64,000 bases of DNA from NCBI GenBank assembly GCA_010645155.1, contig JAAGOF010000098.1, positions 43,484-107,483 of the forward strand, in the 5' to 3' direction. This document shows positions 11,301 through 23,929 of this stretch, in pieces. This DNA comes from Tigriopus japonicus (lineage: Eukaryota > Arthropoda > Copepoda > Harpacticoida > Harpacticidae). The position numbers and the translations under genes were made by a program. Every line of letters begins with the position of its first letter. The stretch's first letter is position 1. Under the pieces are notes generated by a model, which searched no databases, was not told the origin of the DNA, and saw only the letters and a list, made by a program, of their open reading frames with translations.

Positions 11301-12723
11301 AGCACAGTATTTAAACGACAGTAGCTGGCACCCTAATGGAAAACCACATTAAGTATCAGTAACTCTGTATTAAGTTACTCTTGGCAGCACAGTAAAAATT
11401 CAATAACATGAATGAAAATAATAATTTCAGAGCTTCGGCCCTCACACCAATTCGATGATGCTGCTGTCCTCTCCTATCGACCAATACCAACAAAACCTGG
11501 CAGTAAATCATCATCTTCATCACCATCATATGATCCCTGGCTCACAAACAAGTCCTTCATTCATGGTTCCATCCAACTCGTTCTTGTGCGCCTCAGGGAT
11601 TAGTGTTCCCGTTGTTTCGGCCCCGTTGGTCAATGGGCGCCAATCCTTCCAATCTCAGGGTGACCGCCGAGTTTCGGGCGTCACCGAGCACGGAGGAAAT
11701 GGATCTCTGGATGACGTGAATACAGTGAGTAACAATTCCGGATCCGGATCTCCGGGAAAGCCAGGTCCGCCTATCATGAAGGACGGAACAATGCAGACCA
11801 AGGAGAGCCATCTCTATCAATCTCATTGCTTGGCCACTTCTGGTCGACGTCAATCGGTAAATCCTCTGCCACCGTCCAAAGAAAATTCGTTATCCCAGGT
11901 CAGTGACGCAATTCATGGTGAGAGTGATGATGAATCGCGGCGATCCCAGAGTGCTCAGGAGAACAGCTTGTCATATCCTAGTGTTCCAATGCCAGTTTGT
12001 CGCACCTACCATGGTATCCCCAAATCGAGATTACATTCGAGAAGCCCATCGCAGAGGGGTCCGTCTCCTTTACAAAATTCCCCTCCAAAAGACCCAGTTG
12101 AGATTGTCCTGCCCCCCTCCGTGATGGTGGCTTCTTCAGATATGGCAGAAAATGAGAATTTATTGCCAATACCCCTACCATCTCCGAATGGACTTGGGGC
12201 TTCCATGACTTCCGGGCAAGCTACTACGTCTTCTATGCCATATCAAGATCAGTTCTCAACTAACGTTTCTCCTAGTGGATGCCATTTTCCACACCCAACT
12301 ATGCTGCAAGATACCATGACAATTGATATTCCTTCTAACCATTCGTTTTCGGGCCACACGTTGCCTCTTTCACACCAACAGGCCCAAAGAAGACCGTCCT
12401 ATGTGTTGCACCACAAGCGTGAAGATGAATGCCAGAACGCCTTATCTCGAAGGAGAAGGCCATCATCGTGGACAAAACCTCACCCGAGTGCTTTTGAGAC
12501 TTCCAGTCCCTATGGAAATGCCTACCAATATTGTCAAGATGTCTCTAACACTGAAAAAGACCAAGGCTCGACGACATTAACACCAGGAAGTGTTGGAAAT
12601 GGGGAGAACGTTTACGGAATTAAGGCGCCTTCCCAAGGGAAACCTGACGCCAGAAGAGAATCGCCATTGACACCATTATCGGAGGACCATTGTGCTCGAT
12701 ACGCCCGAACCACTCCAGTGTGA
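8353..12723 (+). CDS. Single-pass membrane protein with FN3-like ectodomain and long cytoplasmic tail
   Basis: Predicted exons are 8353-8443, 8879-9113, 9189-9322, 9394-9782 and 11431-12723. All splice sites are GT-AG, the junction phases agree, and the product is 713 residues. Residues 1-22 look like a signal peptide (MAVKWAFFALGLQSWIAQQF...). Residues about 55-150 read as one FN3-like fold, with a core TIRLSWSH strand, a YSVRIVP strand and a late L..MDPEGSYQL strand. An acidic stalk follows, then a transmembrane segment near 239-259 and a basic stop-transfer RWGKIRM. The cytoplasmic tail from about 284 to 713 is low-complexity and rich in Ser, Pro, His and Gln. I infer a type I surface protein. 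The family name is not recognised, and FNDC-like and other orphan arthropod receptors are alternatives. The gene converges on HID1. The 8444-8878 and 9783-11430 introns show nothing else recognisable. Confidence 0.75.
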
Positions 12724-13353
12724 AAGCCCGTGCATGCTGTCATTGAACTAGATTTATGGCCACACTGACTAACACTCTTTTCATCTTAACCAGTGCTGTA
12801 TTTGTAAATCCATTTCTACATCAGAACATAACGTGACCTTATTTGCCTTCATTGAACTATTTAAAATATTATTATTCTTTCAAGTGTTGCATGCGATTGC
12901 GGAGGTTTACAACTGGGTTAGGCTTCGTATCTCTCACACACAATCAACTTGATTCATGAGCTGAACATGCTAGACAACTCGTGCTTGTAATTTGATATCC
13001 CAGTACCATTAACATCCAAAAGATTGATGATCATCGACTATTGACCCCAAGATTTGTGGGACCTTGGTTTGTGAAAAAGGCCGAGTCAGATGAAAATAGT
13101 CTTCTCTCTCGGGATGCACAGAGTGCCATAGATCATAATTCCGAATCGGAGATTTATGCTTTAACATTATTCGCAGAATGGGCAAAGTCGTAGAGAAGCT
13201 GGGAAAAAAATATTTTCTTTGCAATGTCACAAAAATATCTTGACTCGTGCCATTGGATATTTGTAAACAAGTTCAAACACATGACATAATCGATGTCCTC
13301 AAAACGTAGAACAGACAAGTAGTTGGGGATCGATCGAAGCAATGTACCCTTTC
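12724..13353. other. Convergent intergenic spacer
   Basis: This spacer lies between the stop of the plus-strand membrane protein and the stop of minus-strand HID1 and must hold both 3' UTRs. I found no exact AATAAA for either gene, and no further gene. Confidence 0.4.
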
Positions 13354-16261
13354 TTATACCCTTTGGATCTCAAATAGCTTGACGTCTGTATCGTACCAGA
13401 TGGGGGGATCTGTGTTCCTCAAATAGATCACTCCCCACATGTAAGTTCGGAACCACATGGCTGTCCCTGGATTGGGCTGGTATTTTCTGATCAAGATGGG
13501 ATGTGGAACTGGTAGTAAACCGACCAAAGTGCCATGTTGAAGGAATCTGAGAATCTCAGACTCATCAGTCAAGCCTTTGTCAATGCATATTTTTTCAACT
13601 TGTGGCACCAAAACTTGAAGGAGCCTCATTATGGTCTGCAAAGGTAACTTCACCTTCCAAGAGGCCACCCAATCTTGAGTGGGAACCCAACTCTCCGTGG
13701 GAGCCACCCGAGATGAGGCAACACTCTGCTCACTGGCCCTAGACATGGTCCTTTGCACTGTGTTTCTGTTATTAACATCTGTATCACCTTTCAGAGACTC
13801 TCCCATTGACTTCATGCTGGTCGATTCCAGGGACGGTTGCCGAGTCAGCGAAGCCAAATTTGCAGCCATGGCACGATTCTGATCTACGAGCGAGGCTGTT
13901 TGATCAGTTTCTGTGGTGGGTTGAATTGGTTGACCCTCACTTTCTTCATTGACTGGAGTCTCGGAACCCAAGAGGCCCGTGGAAAACAGAGCAGCGCCTG
14001 GTCCAGCTCGAGTCAATTTATCTAATTGCCGTTGACTCGGATGGGCAGACTCTTTTTCTGTCATGTTCTCAATCCCTGGCATGTCCATCAAACTGGCTTT
14101 CAAGGTCCCTGGCTCTGCTGGCAAGGCCGGTTTGGCTCCTTCCATGACGACACTGGCGTTCGCAACTGAATTAGCTGTCGATGTTGTGGTCAGCTGTTTT
14201 TTCCCTCGACGGGTTAATGTCTTGTTTATACTCCCGCAATCGGTGGGGAGGTTGGCCAAATGGTGGAACACTTGACGTTTCCGAATGATGCTGTACACAA
14301 GGTTCGAGTTCCCATCGAATTGATATTGAATGATATTGTTGAAAATCTCCAAAATAAAGAATACCAAATGGTGATTGGTGGGTGAAGAAAAGAGGAACCA
14401 AGGAGTGGTGAATGCCTCGAGTAGATGAATCAACTTGCAAGCGGCAATCATGGACATGGATTTAATATAGGGAGACACATTGCACAAGATGGTCAAGAGA
14501 CAGTCAAACAAAGGTTGAAGCCTTTGATGACCAGTAGTGATGATCTTATGGAAAACAATGATGAGGAGATCCGCATGCGTTCCAGTGAAGACCGGAATAT
14601 CCATGGGAATGGTGGCGGTATAGGGCTTGTTCAATCGGACCCCAAAGTTACGTTCTCCACTTAACAGCAACAGGATGAATACCCCAATGTGCATCAGTCC
14701 CACACGACTTTGGTCTGCACGGGCATCATTGAGGTGGTGAAGAATTGGGGTCAGGATATCCAGAACATCGCTCGATTTTAAGACAAAGAACAGAAACTTC
14801 TTGTTGTGCTCGCAGAATTTCCAGAAGAAGATTAGAAGTTCTTGATGGAAATGTACCTTCCTTTGAGAGTTGGGTAGATATGTTTGGGCCAAGGGATTCA
14901 TAAGCAATCTTGTCACGCCCTTGAGGATAAAGTCAAAATCTTCTTCGCGATGAATTCGAGATAAGTAATTGAGGAATAGATTGTCTGGGAATGTAGAATC
15001 TTCGTCCACAATGTTCGTTGATGTCGCTTCTTGGTCCAATGTTATGATCAGTACCTAGGGAAAGACAAATTATTTGATTTAATTCCAATTTAAATTTGAC
15101 TTTCATTAATTTTAGAGTAAAATAGAAGTTTTGTCTGACTCCTATTTGAGTTTTGGATTTAAATCTTCGAGTTTTGTGTGATACCTTTTCTCTCCAGATT
15201 TCTGTTTTAAACAAGTATCGTTTTACCACAAATAAAGTTCCTCTCACTTCCCACGTACATTGGTTTGTGTTCTTGTCAGAGACAGTTTGAAAAACTGAGC
15301 GAGGAGTTAGTGGCAGTTTAGGCTTGTCTCAATTTCAAGGACATTTTTTTAATGCTAAGTCATACATCAGTTCATTAAAATAAGTTGTTCTCACCTGCAA
15401 AGCCACATCCACAAGCTCCTCTCTTGAGTCGTGGAACAGCAAGTGATTGTAAGGTAAGATCCCTCCTGGATCATAGCCGCACACGATGTTTAGCAGAGAT
15501 GTAAAAAGAGGCAAGGCGTGGCGATTTTCACTAGAGGTAAAATATTGCACCCATCGGTTGGACTGGGCGTGTGCATCCCCCACAGGTGGCAAATACATGC
15601 TTTGTGAGAAGCATGTTTGCAGCAATCTGAGCAACTCCCTGCGATTCAGATCGTACTGTGGATTGTCGGTCGGTTTATGAGCAAATCCCACACCCGAGGC
15701 CCAAATATATTCACAACTATCCAAGGTTTGCAGATCATCCGCCTCATCTCGCGCACCACTTCTGTTCGGAGCCACAGTAAATTCTGGGCAAAAGAGCAGA
15801 TCGCAAACAGCATTGAGCATCGATTGAGCCAACGGCTGGGAATCATTATGCCCAGAGGCGGTGGATGCCCCGCCCCCACCGCTATTGGATTCCGGGATGG
15901 ATGACCAAAAGAAGGATCGCCATTCGGGCTCTTCAAAAATGTACGGAATCAACCGGGTAAGTAGTCTGACGCTATTAAGTACCTCAATGTGATCTTTCTG
16001 TGTCCGACAACTGGCATCGGCAGCCAATACCAGTTTCTCCACAGCTTTATAGCACAACGTGGCTAAATTAGATGGAGACTCTTCTCGAAGGGCACGGATC
16101 TCCGTACTAGGGACCAATGTGAACACATCCTGGACATTGGTTACACTTTCCGACCAGAACTGATCCCAAAAAGAGTCTTCTCCTGCGTCCACGGGTTGAG
16201 TTTTGGTCGTCAGTTGAATGACTGCCTTCCGAAAGTTCAACTTGGTGTCGGTGTTGCCCAT
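13354..16261 (-). CDS. HID1: HID1 (high-temperature-induced dauer formation protein 1 homologue)
   Basis: Exons on the minus strand are 16261-15395 and 15054-13354, joined in phase 0, giving 855 residues. The start is the ATG at 16261, giving MGNTDTKLNFRKAV with glycine at position 2, a predicted N-myristoylation site. It matches HID1 along its whole length: the N-terminal REESPSNLATLCYKAVEKL block, the middle NLFLNYLSRIHREEDF and ADQSRVGLMHIGVFILLLL blocks, and the C-terminal KICIDKGLTDESEILRFLQ and YDTDVKLFEIQRV blocks. A Ser/Thr-rich variable insert lies between roughly 560 and 720. HID1 proteins are peripheral Golgi/trans-Golgi factors needed for dense-core vesicle maturation and neuropeptide sorting. 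The 340-bp intron (15055-15394) holds nothing notable. The identification is secure; the role here is inferred from the family. Confidence 0.96.
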
Positions 16262-17743
16262 CACGGCTAGATTTTTACCGCACAGTCGTATCTTGACTCA
16301 AAGACTTCCGCTTGAGGGAACAAACACGATTCAGTCGCTGAAAGAGCTTATTATGGGGTTGCCTTAATCTTCGCAGATGTGTCGATTCATTATATATCCC
16401 GAACTGAAACAGCTAGCTCGAACCCCCAAACTCGAAGGAGAGTCCATATGGAACAGGGAAAGGAAAGGAGTCTTTGAACCAACCAAGGCAAAGTTCGCAC
16501 AGCTCTATCTGAGAGAAAAAATCGATAGCACCAAGGCCGACCAAGGTGAGGTTGGCCCGACAAGGAGGCTGAGGCTGGCCGTTTGCTACTCAATGAGAAC
16601 GTCATCGTCATCCAAGTCAAACATAGACACTTGTTTGATTACTCCCTCCGTTGTGCTGAGTAACGGAGGCATCAAAGGAAACCGAACACCTACTTTTTTT
16701 GTTCTATAAATTTTGAATGAAACTTTGGATCATTATAAGCTAAGAGACAATATTGATATCGTTTGGTCAAGGGAAACAGAAAATATTAAGATTATTGCGA
16801 TTTAGCTTCTTAAAGTTCGATATGTAAGTCGTGGTTTGGACCAATCTTCTTTTTCATTTTGTTCCAGATATGTACTAAGAGGAGCCAACGTGAATATTAG
16901 AAGACGCACACATCTAAAGAATTTGCCATAATCCGCATCTTTTTCAGTATCATGCATCTTTTGCTGCTCTATGTGTGCCAGAGCTGACAGATTTAGTTCC
17001 CTGGTCTAATGAATCACCCTGTTCATGTACCAATGAAGTGGATTCTAAATAGAAGAACGAAGGAAATTGGACAATTAGAAGACTTTTTAAGTATCATTGG
17101 AACACTAGTAATCTGAAAAGGTTTTCTGCGATTAAACTATTTAGTGAGCCAATTTCACCTCCAAGGGCGGGTATGCAAGTGTGTGCAGTTCCAACCATGA
17201 GAAACATAGAACAACGTACAGTACATTCACATAGCCATGAAAGGAGAAGCTTTATGATCGGTCTACTTTTTAAAATGTTTTTTTTTGTTTTAATGGGACA
17301 TGCACAAAGGTTGCCCATTTGTGCAAAACATTTTTAATAAAAAAAAAATTTCTTGGAATTTTGAATATTACTTGGGACTTAAGATAGTAAATCCAAAGCT
17401 CATCCAAAGTAAAAAAAAATGAAAAAGTAATCATAATCAGATTCATGTTGCATGTTTTTGTGCAAAATCATGGTTTTTTTTTGTTAGAATAAATGCTAAA
17501 AAGTAGACGGTATGAGGAAATCATTATTTGTTTGAAGACCACATATTTCCCACTTTCATTAACATAAAAAGCCATTTTTACCACATAAAATGTACTTTTT
17601 TAGCCTCCAAAAGCCTCATTAGGTCATGCACAAAGATTGCCCAACTGAGAATTTTCAATCATACCGCTAGAGTTAACAACCTGAGACCGTTAATCCGGTC
17701 TCCATGTTTTGTCCGTATTACGTAGTACATAGCATGGCGCAGC
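16262..17743. other. Non-coding stretch upstream of HID1
   Basis: It contains the presumed HID1 promoter and 5' UTR near 16262-16400. Further right are two similar 20-odd-base direct repeats built around CATGCACAAAGRTTGCCCA, at about 17297 and 17624. No gene is supported. Confidence 0.35.
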
Positions 17744-18454
17744 TAGAGTTCTAGGGAGAGAAATGTCACTCCCAAATCAAGTGTTTTTTGTTATGATTCC
17801 ATTCAGCTGACAACTCACTCTCATGGCATGGCGGCAAATTCAAAATACCCAGGAGATTGAGGCATTTACAATTGAAGATCAAGGTTACCAAAATCTTAAG
17901 AAACAAAACCTTTTCCAGAAATTTTATGGAGGTATTCACTCTCAGAGTGGATCAACTACAAAGTTTTTTTATGTTCAAGAGATAAACAGATACAAGAAAA
18001 AGCAGCAAAGATTACCTAATTTCATCATTTACATTTCACAATTTCTACATAACTTTCTTTGTTTTAAGATTTGGTCAACCTGACTGAGGGTTCATTCTCT
18101 TTATGCTCATAAAATAACAGGCAATTGCTAAAAGTGGCTGAACTCAACCTTGGTGTTCTCCCTTTTTCTGAGACCTTCTATTTTCAATTCCAAGTAATCT
18201 AATTCAAGATCCGATCTGGTTTGAGTGTTTGGAGGAGTATGGGGTTTCAATTAGTTGCCAAATGACATGTTTTTTCAACCCACGTCATCTACAAATTTGA
18301 TTCAAAAATCAATCTATATCTGCCTGGGCTGTCAGGCCACTCTTCTTTTTAGAACACATTACAGTGATCCTGCCCAACTTCAGGCTAGTGAAGGGGGATC
18401 AAAATTGAAGACAAGCGGCTGGCTAGGAGTGTCATTTCTCTCCCTAAAACTCTA
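17744..18454. mobile_element. hAT-type non-autonomous transposon with perfect 8-bp TSD
   Basis: The 711-bp element is flanked on both sides by GGCGCAGC (17736-17743 and 18455-18462). Its terminal inverted repeats begin TAGAGTTYTAGGGAGAGAAA and match at 27 of 29 positions. An 8-bp target duplication and ends of the form TAGNG are typical of hAT elements. The interior has only a short open frame (17823-18083) with no transposase motif, so it is probably non-autonomous. Confidence 0.85.
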
Positions 18455-18462
18455 GGCGCAGC

Positions 18463-19972
18463 GTTGGGAACATCCATGTACTTGATGTAAACGAACCCGT
18501 GGGATTCCGAGGACGTCATCGTGGTGTGTTCGTGGAAAATGGAGATGGATCCATTATCTAAAATCCCCAGAAAAATTCAAAATTCCAAGGAAAATAGTTT
18601 TTTATGAACATTGGATTGAAAAAAAATCAGCCAAATGTGTGTGTTTTTTAAGTTGATCCAACTTTGAAGTTCTTTATAGTGTTAAGAGGAAGCCCACAAT
18701 AGTTTTCTTTTCCGTATTTTAATCAGAAAGCTGCATTAAAACTTATATAACACCCCACCACACTCTGGAATTGAACGATGACCAAAAATTATGACACTAT
18801 TTCCGAAATTCCACTTTACATTGGATAACTTTGTATGAAAATTCGAACGAAAAAGGATTTGGGCTCAATTGCGGAAAAAACTCCAATTTTGACCAAAAAA
18901 GTTGTTAAAGCGTACAAATTTTCGTCAAATTAATATTTGGCGAAATATAACCCAAAAAGGCTACGTAAAATACGTATGTGTGTTTAGAAATGATGAAATA
19001 GTTTTTCCTAAAAGTGCCACTTTATGTGAAAGGAATATTTCTTGTTTTTTATAACTTCCCGCCCGTACGTTTTAGCTCTAATGGCCAGAAGATTGTTTCC
19101 AAGAAATGGATCTTCGCCGACTTTTCCTGATCTAATAGTGGATGCAAAGCATGTCCTTAATTTGAAAATGTGAGAAATAACCACCTATGTAAAATTCTAG
19201 AAATTAACATGTGAACAAAATGGTAAGGATTTATTTTGCCATTTTGCGCAAAAAAAATGCTTTTTTACTTAATGTCCAGGCACGTTTTAACCTTACTATT
19301 GAAAGTGAGAAAGGTGAATGATCATTTGGGTTGAATATTTTAGGTTAACTTTTTTGGCAAATTATGACATAATTAGGTTGCCCAAAATTACGTTTTAGGT
19401 TTTTTAGGTTGAATAGATCACACCTTTATAAGAGGCTTTTCAAACCAAATTTAGCCTTTTTTCAATGGAAGATATGAAGAAGGAGAGCACGGTCAATACG
19501 GGCCAAACCAATCGTTGACCGTGGAACATCCGTTCTAGCAATTTAAAAAAAAAAGATCTTCCTTTTCTTTCTCTTCCTTCTCTATCCATGCTTTCATATT
19601 ATTATTATTATTGTACTACATGCGAGCAAATAGCTTGCAGAGCTCGAAAAAACAAAAAAAAACTTTACCATAACCCCTCACCCCAATAAAACACAGCTAA
19701 AAGGGGTCGTCCTAATAACACACTCATCAAAGTATTGGACGATCTCTAAAGGGACATTTGGCTAATCATAATGTACATTTCAAATGAATGAATATCGAAT
19801 GAAATAAAGCTGAGCCCTAAAAAAAAAATATAAGGTGGTCAAGGATCTTTGAATGAACTCTTGATCAACGGTTCTTGTGCGATGATTGATAAAGGTGGCA
19901 AAAAAGAAAAAAAAAATGGAGTGGTGCAAGAAACCTTCCAAAAAATTAAATGAAAGAAGGTTGTTATTATTA
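18463..19972. other. Non-coding stretch, nothing recognised
   Basis: AT-rich DNA with homopolymer runs and a short ATT microsatellite near 19599. No supportable gene or bounded repeat was seen. Confidence 0.35.
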
Positions 19973-20178
19973 GGTCGGTTGTTGAGGTAGTTTGGAAATA
20001 TAGTAAAAGCATATAAGAAACACAAACAACAAAAACAGATCTTAAAAGGTGCGTTTTTCAATCGCAGCTTATGTAACGAAACTTGATCGAGCATGGTTAC
20101 TTCTACTTCACCTCATATGCTTCTTTCATGCTTCTTTTATGCTTCTACTATACTTCAAAACTACTTCAACAACCGACC
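19973..20178. mobile_element. Palindromic MITE, copy 2 with TTA target duplication
   Basis: The inverted ends GGTCGGTTGTTGAGGTAG and CTACTTCAACAACCGACC are flanked on each side by TTA (19970-19972 and 20179-20181). The central part shares CTTGATCGAGCATGG with copy 1. A 3-bp TTA/TWA duplication is what PIF/Harbinger-type elements leave, so I assign that superfamily tentatively. Confidence 0.8.
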
Positions 20179-20181
20179 TTA

Positions 20182-21287
20182 TAGCATTATTCTCAGATGA
20201 GACGCTCCTAATGATTCTTTAAGAATCAGGCATAATGATCGATATCCCAGTGCTTAGAGAAATCTTAGGATTCCAAATTACCGCACCAATTAGCCAGTCG
20301 ACCTCAAAATGTTTCGTGTTTCTGCATGTACTTACTCGATTCTGATCAAAACATTTATGATGGGTGAACAAATGATGGTTTGATTTTTTGTGGCCACTCT
20401 CTAAAACCAAAACTCTACTTATAAATCCATGAAAAACGCACCATTCAATCCAATTTGAATAGCTCTCGATCTCAGGATTACAAGAGATTTGGCACACCCA
20501 TTCCTGCAACCCTCACATATTGAGGGTATGAGAAAAGTTCTACTCCATGTTCGCTTTTCCGGTTTTATTCGTGGCAAAAACAGATCTATTTCAATGGCTC
20601 TATTGATATTTCAACCCAAATGTAGCCCGTAAAGCATGTTGCAAAGTTAAATTGGCATCTTGACATCTTGGAAAGTATGTCATCATGATAAGGATCGACA
20701 CAAGTGACACAGAGTTTCATCTTCATTTTCAATCCTCGCCAAGTGTTGCTGAAGCCATTCCACTTTGTGTGTTTCTTTATCAGATGGTTCGAATGCGACA
20801 ACACACCACTGGAGCATTTCCGCTTTCCCATCAAAAAAATCTCTCAAACGCAACTCTTTGGGCGAGATTCTCGTCAGTGAAGGGCCGATCTAGAACAATG
20901 ATTCCATTGGTTGGCTAGCAATGAGATCAAGTCTGAATGGCTGGATTTGGTCTCTGGGAGATTCGGGTCTCATGTGGATGATCAAGAACGAATCATGGAG
21001 ACATTTGCGCTGATCTGGAGCAGATTTTCTTGACAAGCGAGGAGAATTTTCTCAACTGGGTTCTCATGGCTTATTAGGAATAAGAAATCTGTCTCGGCGA
21101 CATTCGAATGTCAATAATTATCCGAAGGTCCTTTTCATCTCAGATCACCTCTTGGATTCATTCCCAAAGATATCCTCGGAGTGTCAAGTTGAGGCAAAGT
21201 GAAGATTGCACATTCTGCATTTAGTTGTTAAATGTCTGGGTGAAAGTGCGAATCTTATTTTAGTGGCTACATCGTGCAACCTAAAGG
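20182..21287. other. Non-coding stretch, nothing recognised
   Basis: Two moderately long minus-strand frames (20219-20509 and 20586-20834) have no recognisable features. I see no gene. Confidence 0.3.
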
Positions 21288-21650
21288 ATGAGTGAAAAGA
21301 CTTTAATTTGGATTAATCGGCCCTTTGAAGACGCCGATCTCTGTTATAATGGCAAAATACCTCTCAGTGATGTTCTCAGCATCTATCGAGACGAATTGGA
21401 TCGAGCCAAGACTTTGGCTAAACAACGAGGACAATCTCCATTGCCACCGATGACTTTTAGGAATTTCATTGAGTGAGTACCAACAGCAGGTATTTATTAC
21501 TAAGAATATCATTACGCTGAAGAAGCAAATTTGTTCCTGAACCGAAGAGGGTCTATTGGTTACATTACAATACAAGAATGCAAAGAGACGCTACGTTGTG
21601 AAGTTTGCGTGAACTTTAAGAGCATAAAATGTGCTCAAACTGCACAATAG
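21288..21650 (+). pseudogene. Possible broken EF-hand gene fragment
   Basis: A frame from the ATG at 21288 contains DLCYNGKIPLSD, which fits the 12-residue EF-hand loop (D1, N5, G6, I8, D12). It stops at a TGA at 21474. Further on, in the same frame, 21504-21650 contains RRGSIGYITIQE, which fits a second, calcium-poor EF loop (G6, I8, E12). The two halves are separated by TGA (21474) and TAA (21501). No GT-AG intron starting at 21473 removes both stops and keeps the frame: the available acceptors at 21486, 21489, 21504, 21522 and 21525 are all off by the same phase. This looks like a decayed EF-hand gene or a partial one with an exon I cannot see. Confidence 0.3.
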
Positions 21651-21995
21651 TTCCAAAGACACCATGTGACAAAAGGTTTGGGGGTTCTATTTGCCTTTTA
21701 AGGCTTGAAGATTTTGCAAATAATAGCAATGGATTCGACGCAGGGAAGTGCGATTCCTTGATAAAAAATTATCATGTCAGACGTCATTCCAATTGTAAAG
21801 ACAACAAAGTGTTTGATTGCTCGATGTTTTCAATGATGTACAAATAACCTCGGGTGAGATGAGCCTCAAAACATATGCTAAATTAATGATCGCCGTTGAT
21901 CAAATAAAACATTTCCTGTGTTGTGTTGTGTTCCATCAATCTTGGAAAAATGCCTTTCAAATTTTTCCCATTGCCTCCCCAATTCCGATTGGGGA

Positions 21996-22237
21996 GGAGA
22001 CGTGGCGTCGTGGTTAGCGCAGTTTCCTATAGTGAGAGAGGTCCCAGGTTCGATTCTCCTCCCCGACCTTTCTCGAGGAAACTTTTAGACGCTAATTCAC
22101 ACCCACAGACGGAGAACCATTCTGATACCGGACATGAGATTGCCTATCGGAACTACTTTAGACGATGTGATGGCTGGCTTCGCTGGCCGGGCGAGGCTCA
22201 ACCCTCCGACCCTAGCACCAATACTCCAAAAAAAAAT
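21996..22237 (+). repeat. tRNA-derived SINE, shorter copy
   Basis: The A-box-like TGGCGTCGTGGTTAGCGCAG lies at 22003-22022 and the B box GGTTCGATTCT at 22047-22057, the normal order and distance for a pol III promoter. The body matches the copy at 1425-1790 on the other strand, and the element ends in an A run. Relative to that copy, about 115 bp are missing just after the T-arm region, between two AGAC tetranucleotides. Confidence 0.8.
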
Positions 22238-22239
22238 GC

Positions 22240-23749
22240 GCTTTTAACATTACGAACTTTTGAAAAAAATATTGCAGAATAAAAATCACGATTATCTTTG
22301 GCAATCATGTGTCAATCAGACTTTGGAAAAGGATTGGGGGAATGTGCGATAAATGAATGAAACAGAAATTTTACACTTTTTTATGTGTTTTGTTTCCTTA
22401 ATATCAGAAAAATTCTTCCTCATCTCTTTTTGACTTCATAATTTATCTTACATTTCATCCCTTACTTGTCTCCCCAACAATCCACTAGATTCTTTTTCAA
22501 AAATCAAAAGTTTTAATTAACCTTAATCAAATTTAATTAAAAGACATATTCAATGAAGTAAATCAATCTGTAGTTAAAACAGATTGATTAACTTCATTGA
22601 ATTTGCCACAAAAAAGCAGACAAGAGCTAGAATTGTCTTCATACCATATTTTCCAACATTGTACCAGTTAAAAGCCAGTGCTAAAAAACGAATAAAATCC
22701 CTTCATATTCCTTCATACGACAGCCGAATTCCCAGGTTGTTGGCTAGTTCCGGCATGTAAATTCGACATTCAAATTAGAAAAGGAATATTCAAATCAGCG
22801 ACTCCAAAGGCAGATTGTGTCCTTAATGATGCCCACTTAGCAATGACTCCAATTTTTTTCCAAAAACACACCAAGGATCTTCCATATGACCAAATTTGAC
22901 AAGAAGAAAAGTTGTCAGTCAATTTCAAGGGGTGGATCTAGAGAGAACTTTTTTGATCGAGTTTCCTCATAACAATATCTGGAATGACTGTTTCATCCAA
23001 CCCGAACTCTCAATTATTTTCCAATAAATAGACCTCAAAGTTTGATTCCCAAAAAGAATGAATTGTCAAGGCCATCTTGGTGTAACGAAATTCTGATGAC
23101 ACTCCAAGTACTTTTCAGAAGACGAGTAAAACAAACGAGAAAGTGTATTCTACATAAAAAATCTGATTCATTTAGCGAGTCTGACCGCAGATTTTTTTAC
23201 CCATGGCTTTAGAAGTTGATTGGGTCGTCTCAAGGCTTTTATTGCTTTAGTTTTTGGAAGCGAAGGAAGTAATCAAGAATCAAGATTTTTCTAATCATCT
23301 TGAGCACCTGAAAATATGCTACGATGGGTCAGTTTAATCACTGACAGAATTGAGAGGGTGGAAGCACTAAAAAATGCTCTTCGCACCCCAAAATCTAATT
23401 GTGTAGCATTTGAAGAATCAGTGATATTAATTTGTCTCGTATGTTTCCAACGGCGCTCCCAAAAGTGAGAGAGTGCATGGTTGGTGGTCATCACCTAGTT
23501 TGGCATTTTTGTACTATGGCGAACAACAAAGTTCACTATCATCAGTCCTTTTCTGAGAGGCTTCATTCAATTCGCCATTATCAAAGAGATTACTAGAACT
23601 GGAACAAGTACGTGGCTCAAGTTTACAAACGCATTTTGTATTTTGAAATGACTTTGACATCGGGAGGGTATGGTTCAGACGTTTGCAAAGGCAGTAATTT
23701 TGAAACATAAGGTCTTGTGTTGTGGGAATTTAGGAGTAATAGTGAATCC
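22240..23749. other. Non-coding stretch with one strong hairpin
   Basis: Nothing coding is supported. The notable feature is the near-perfect inverted repeat at 22548-22602, listed separately. Confidence 0.35.
22548..22602. repeat. 24-bp inverted repeat with short loop
   Basis: The left arm starts ATTCAATGAAGTAAATCAAT and the right arm ends ACTTCATTGAAT. The 24-base arms pair with a single mismatch around a 7-base AT loop. This could be a small foldback element remnant. I see no T-run or box suggesting a transcribed RNA. Confidence 0.6.
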
Positions 23750-23929
23750 ATAAGGGGAGCATAGGAAGAGAAAGGAGAAATAAACATGCTCGTTTATAGT
23801 CTCAACAGATAAGTTGTGTTTTTAATAACAAAAACGCAGCTTATACACTGAGCTATACTCAAACATGACTATTTGTACTATCCTTTACTATGCTTCCACT
23901 ATACTTCCAAAGGACCACACCCATTGACC
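23750..23929. mobile_element. Palindromic MITE, diverged copy 3
   Basis: It shares with copies 1 and 2 the inner segment containing ATGCTCG, CGCAGCTTAT and the right arm TGCTTCCACTATACTTCCAA, and it ends ATTGACC like copy 1. The left end is poorly preserved, so its boundary is approximate. Confidence 0.55.
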
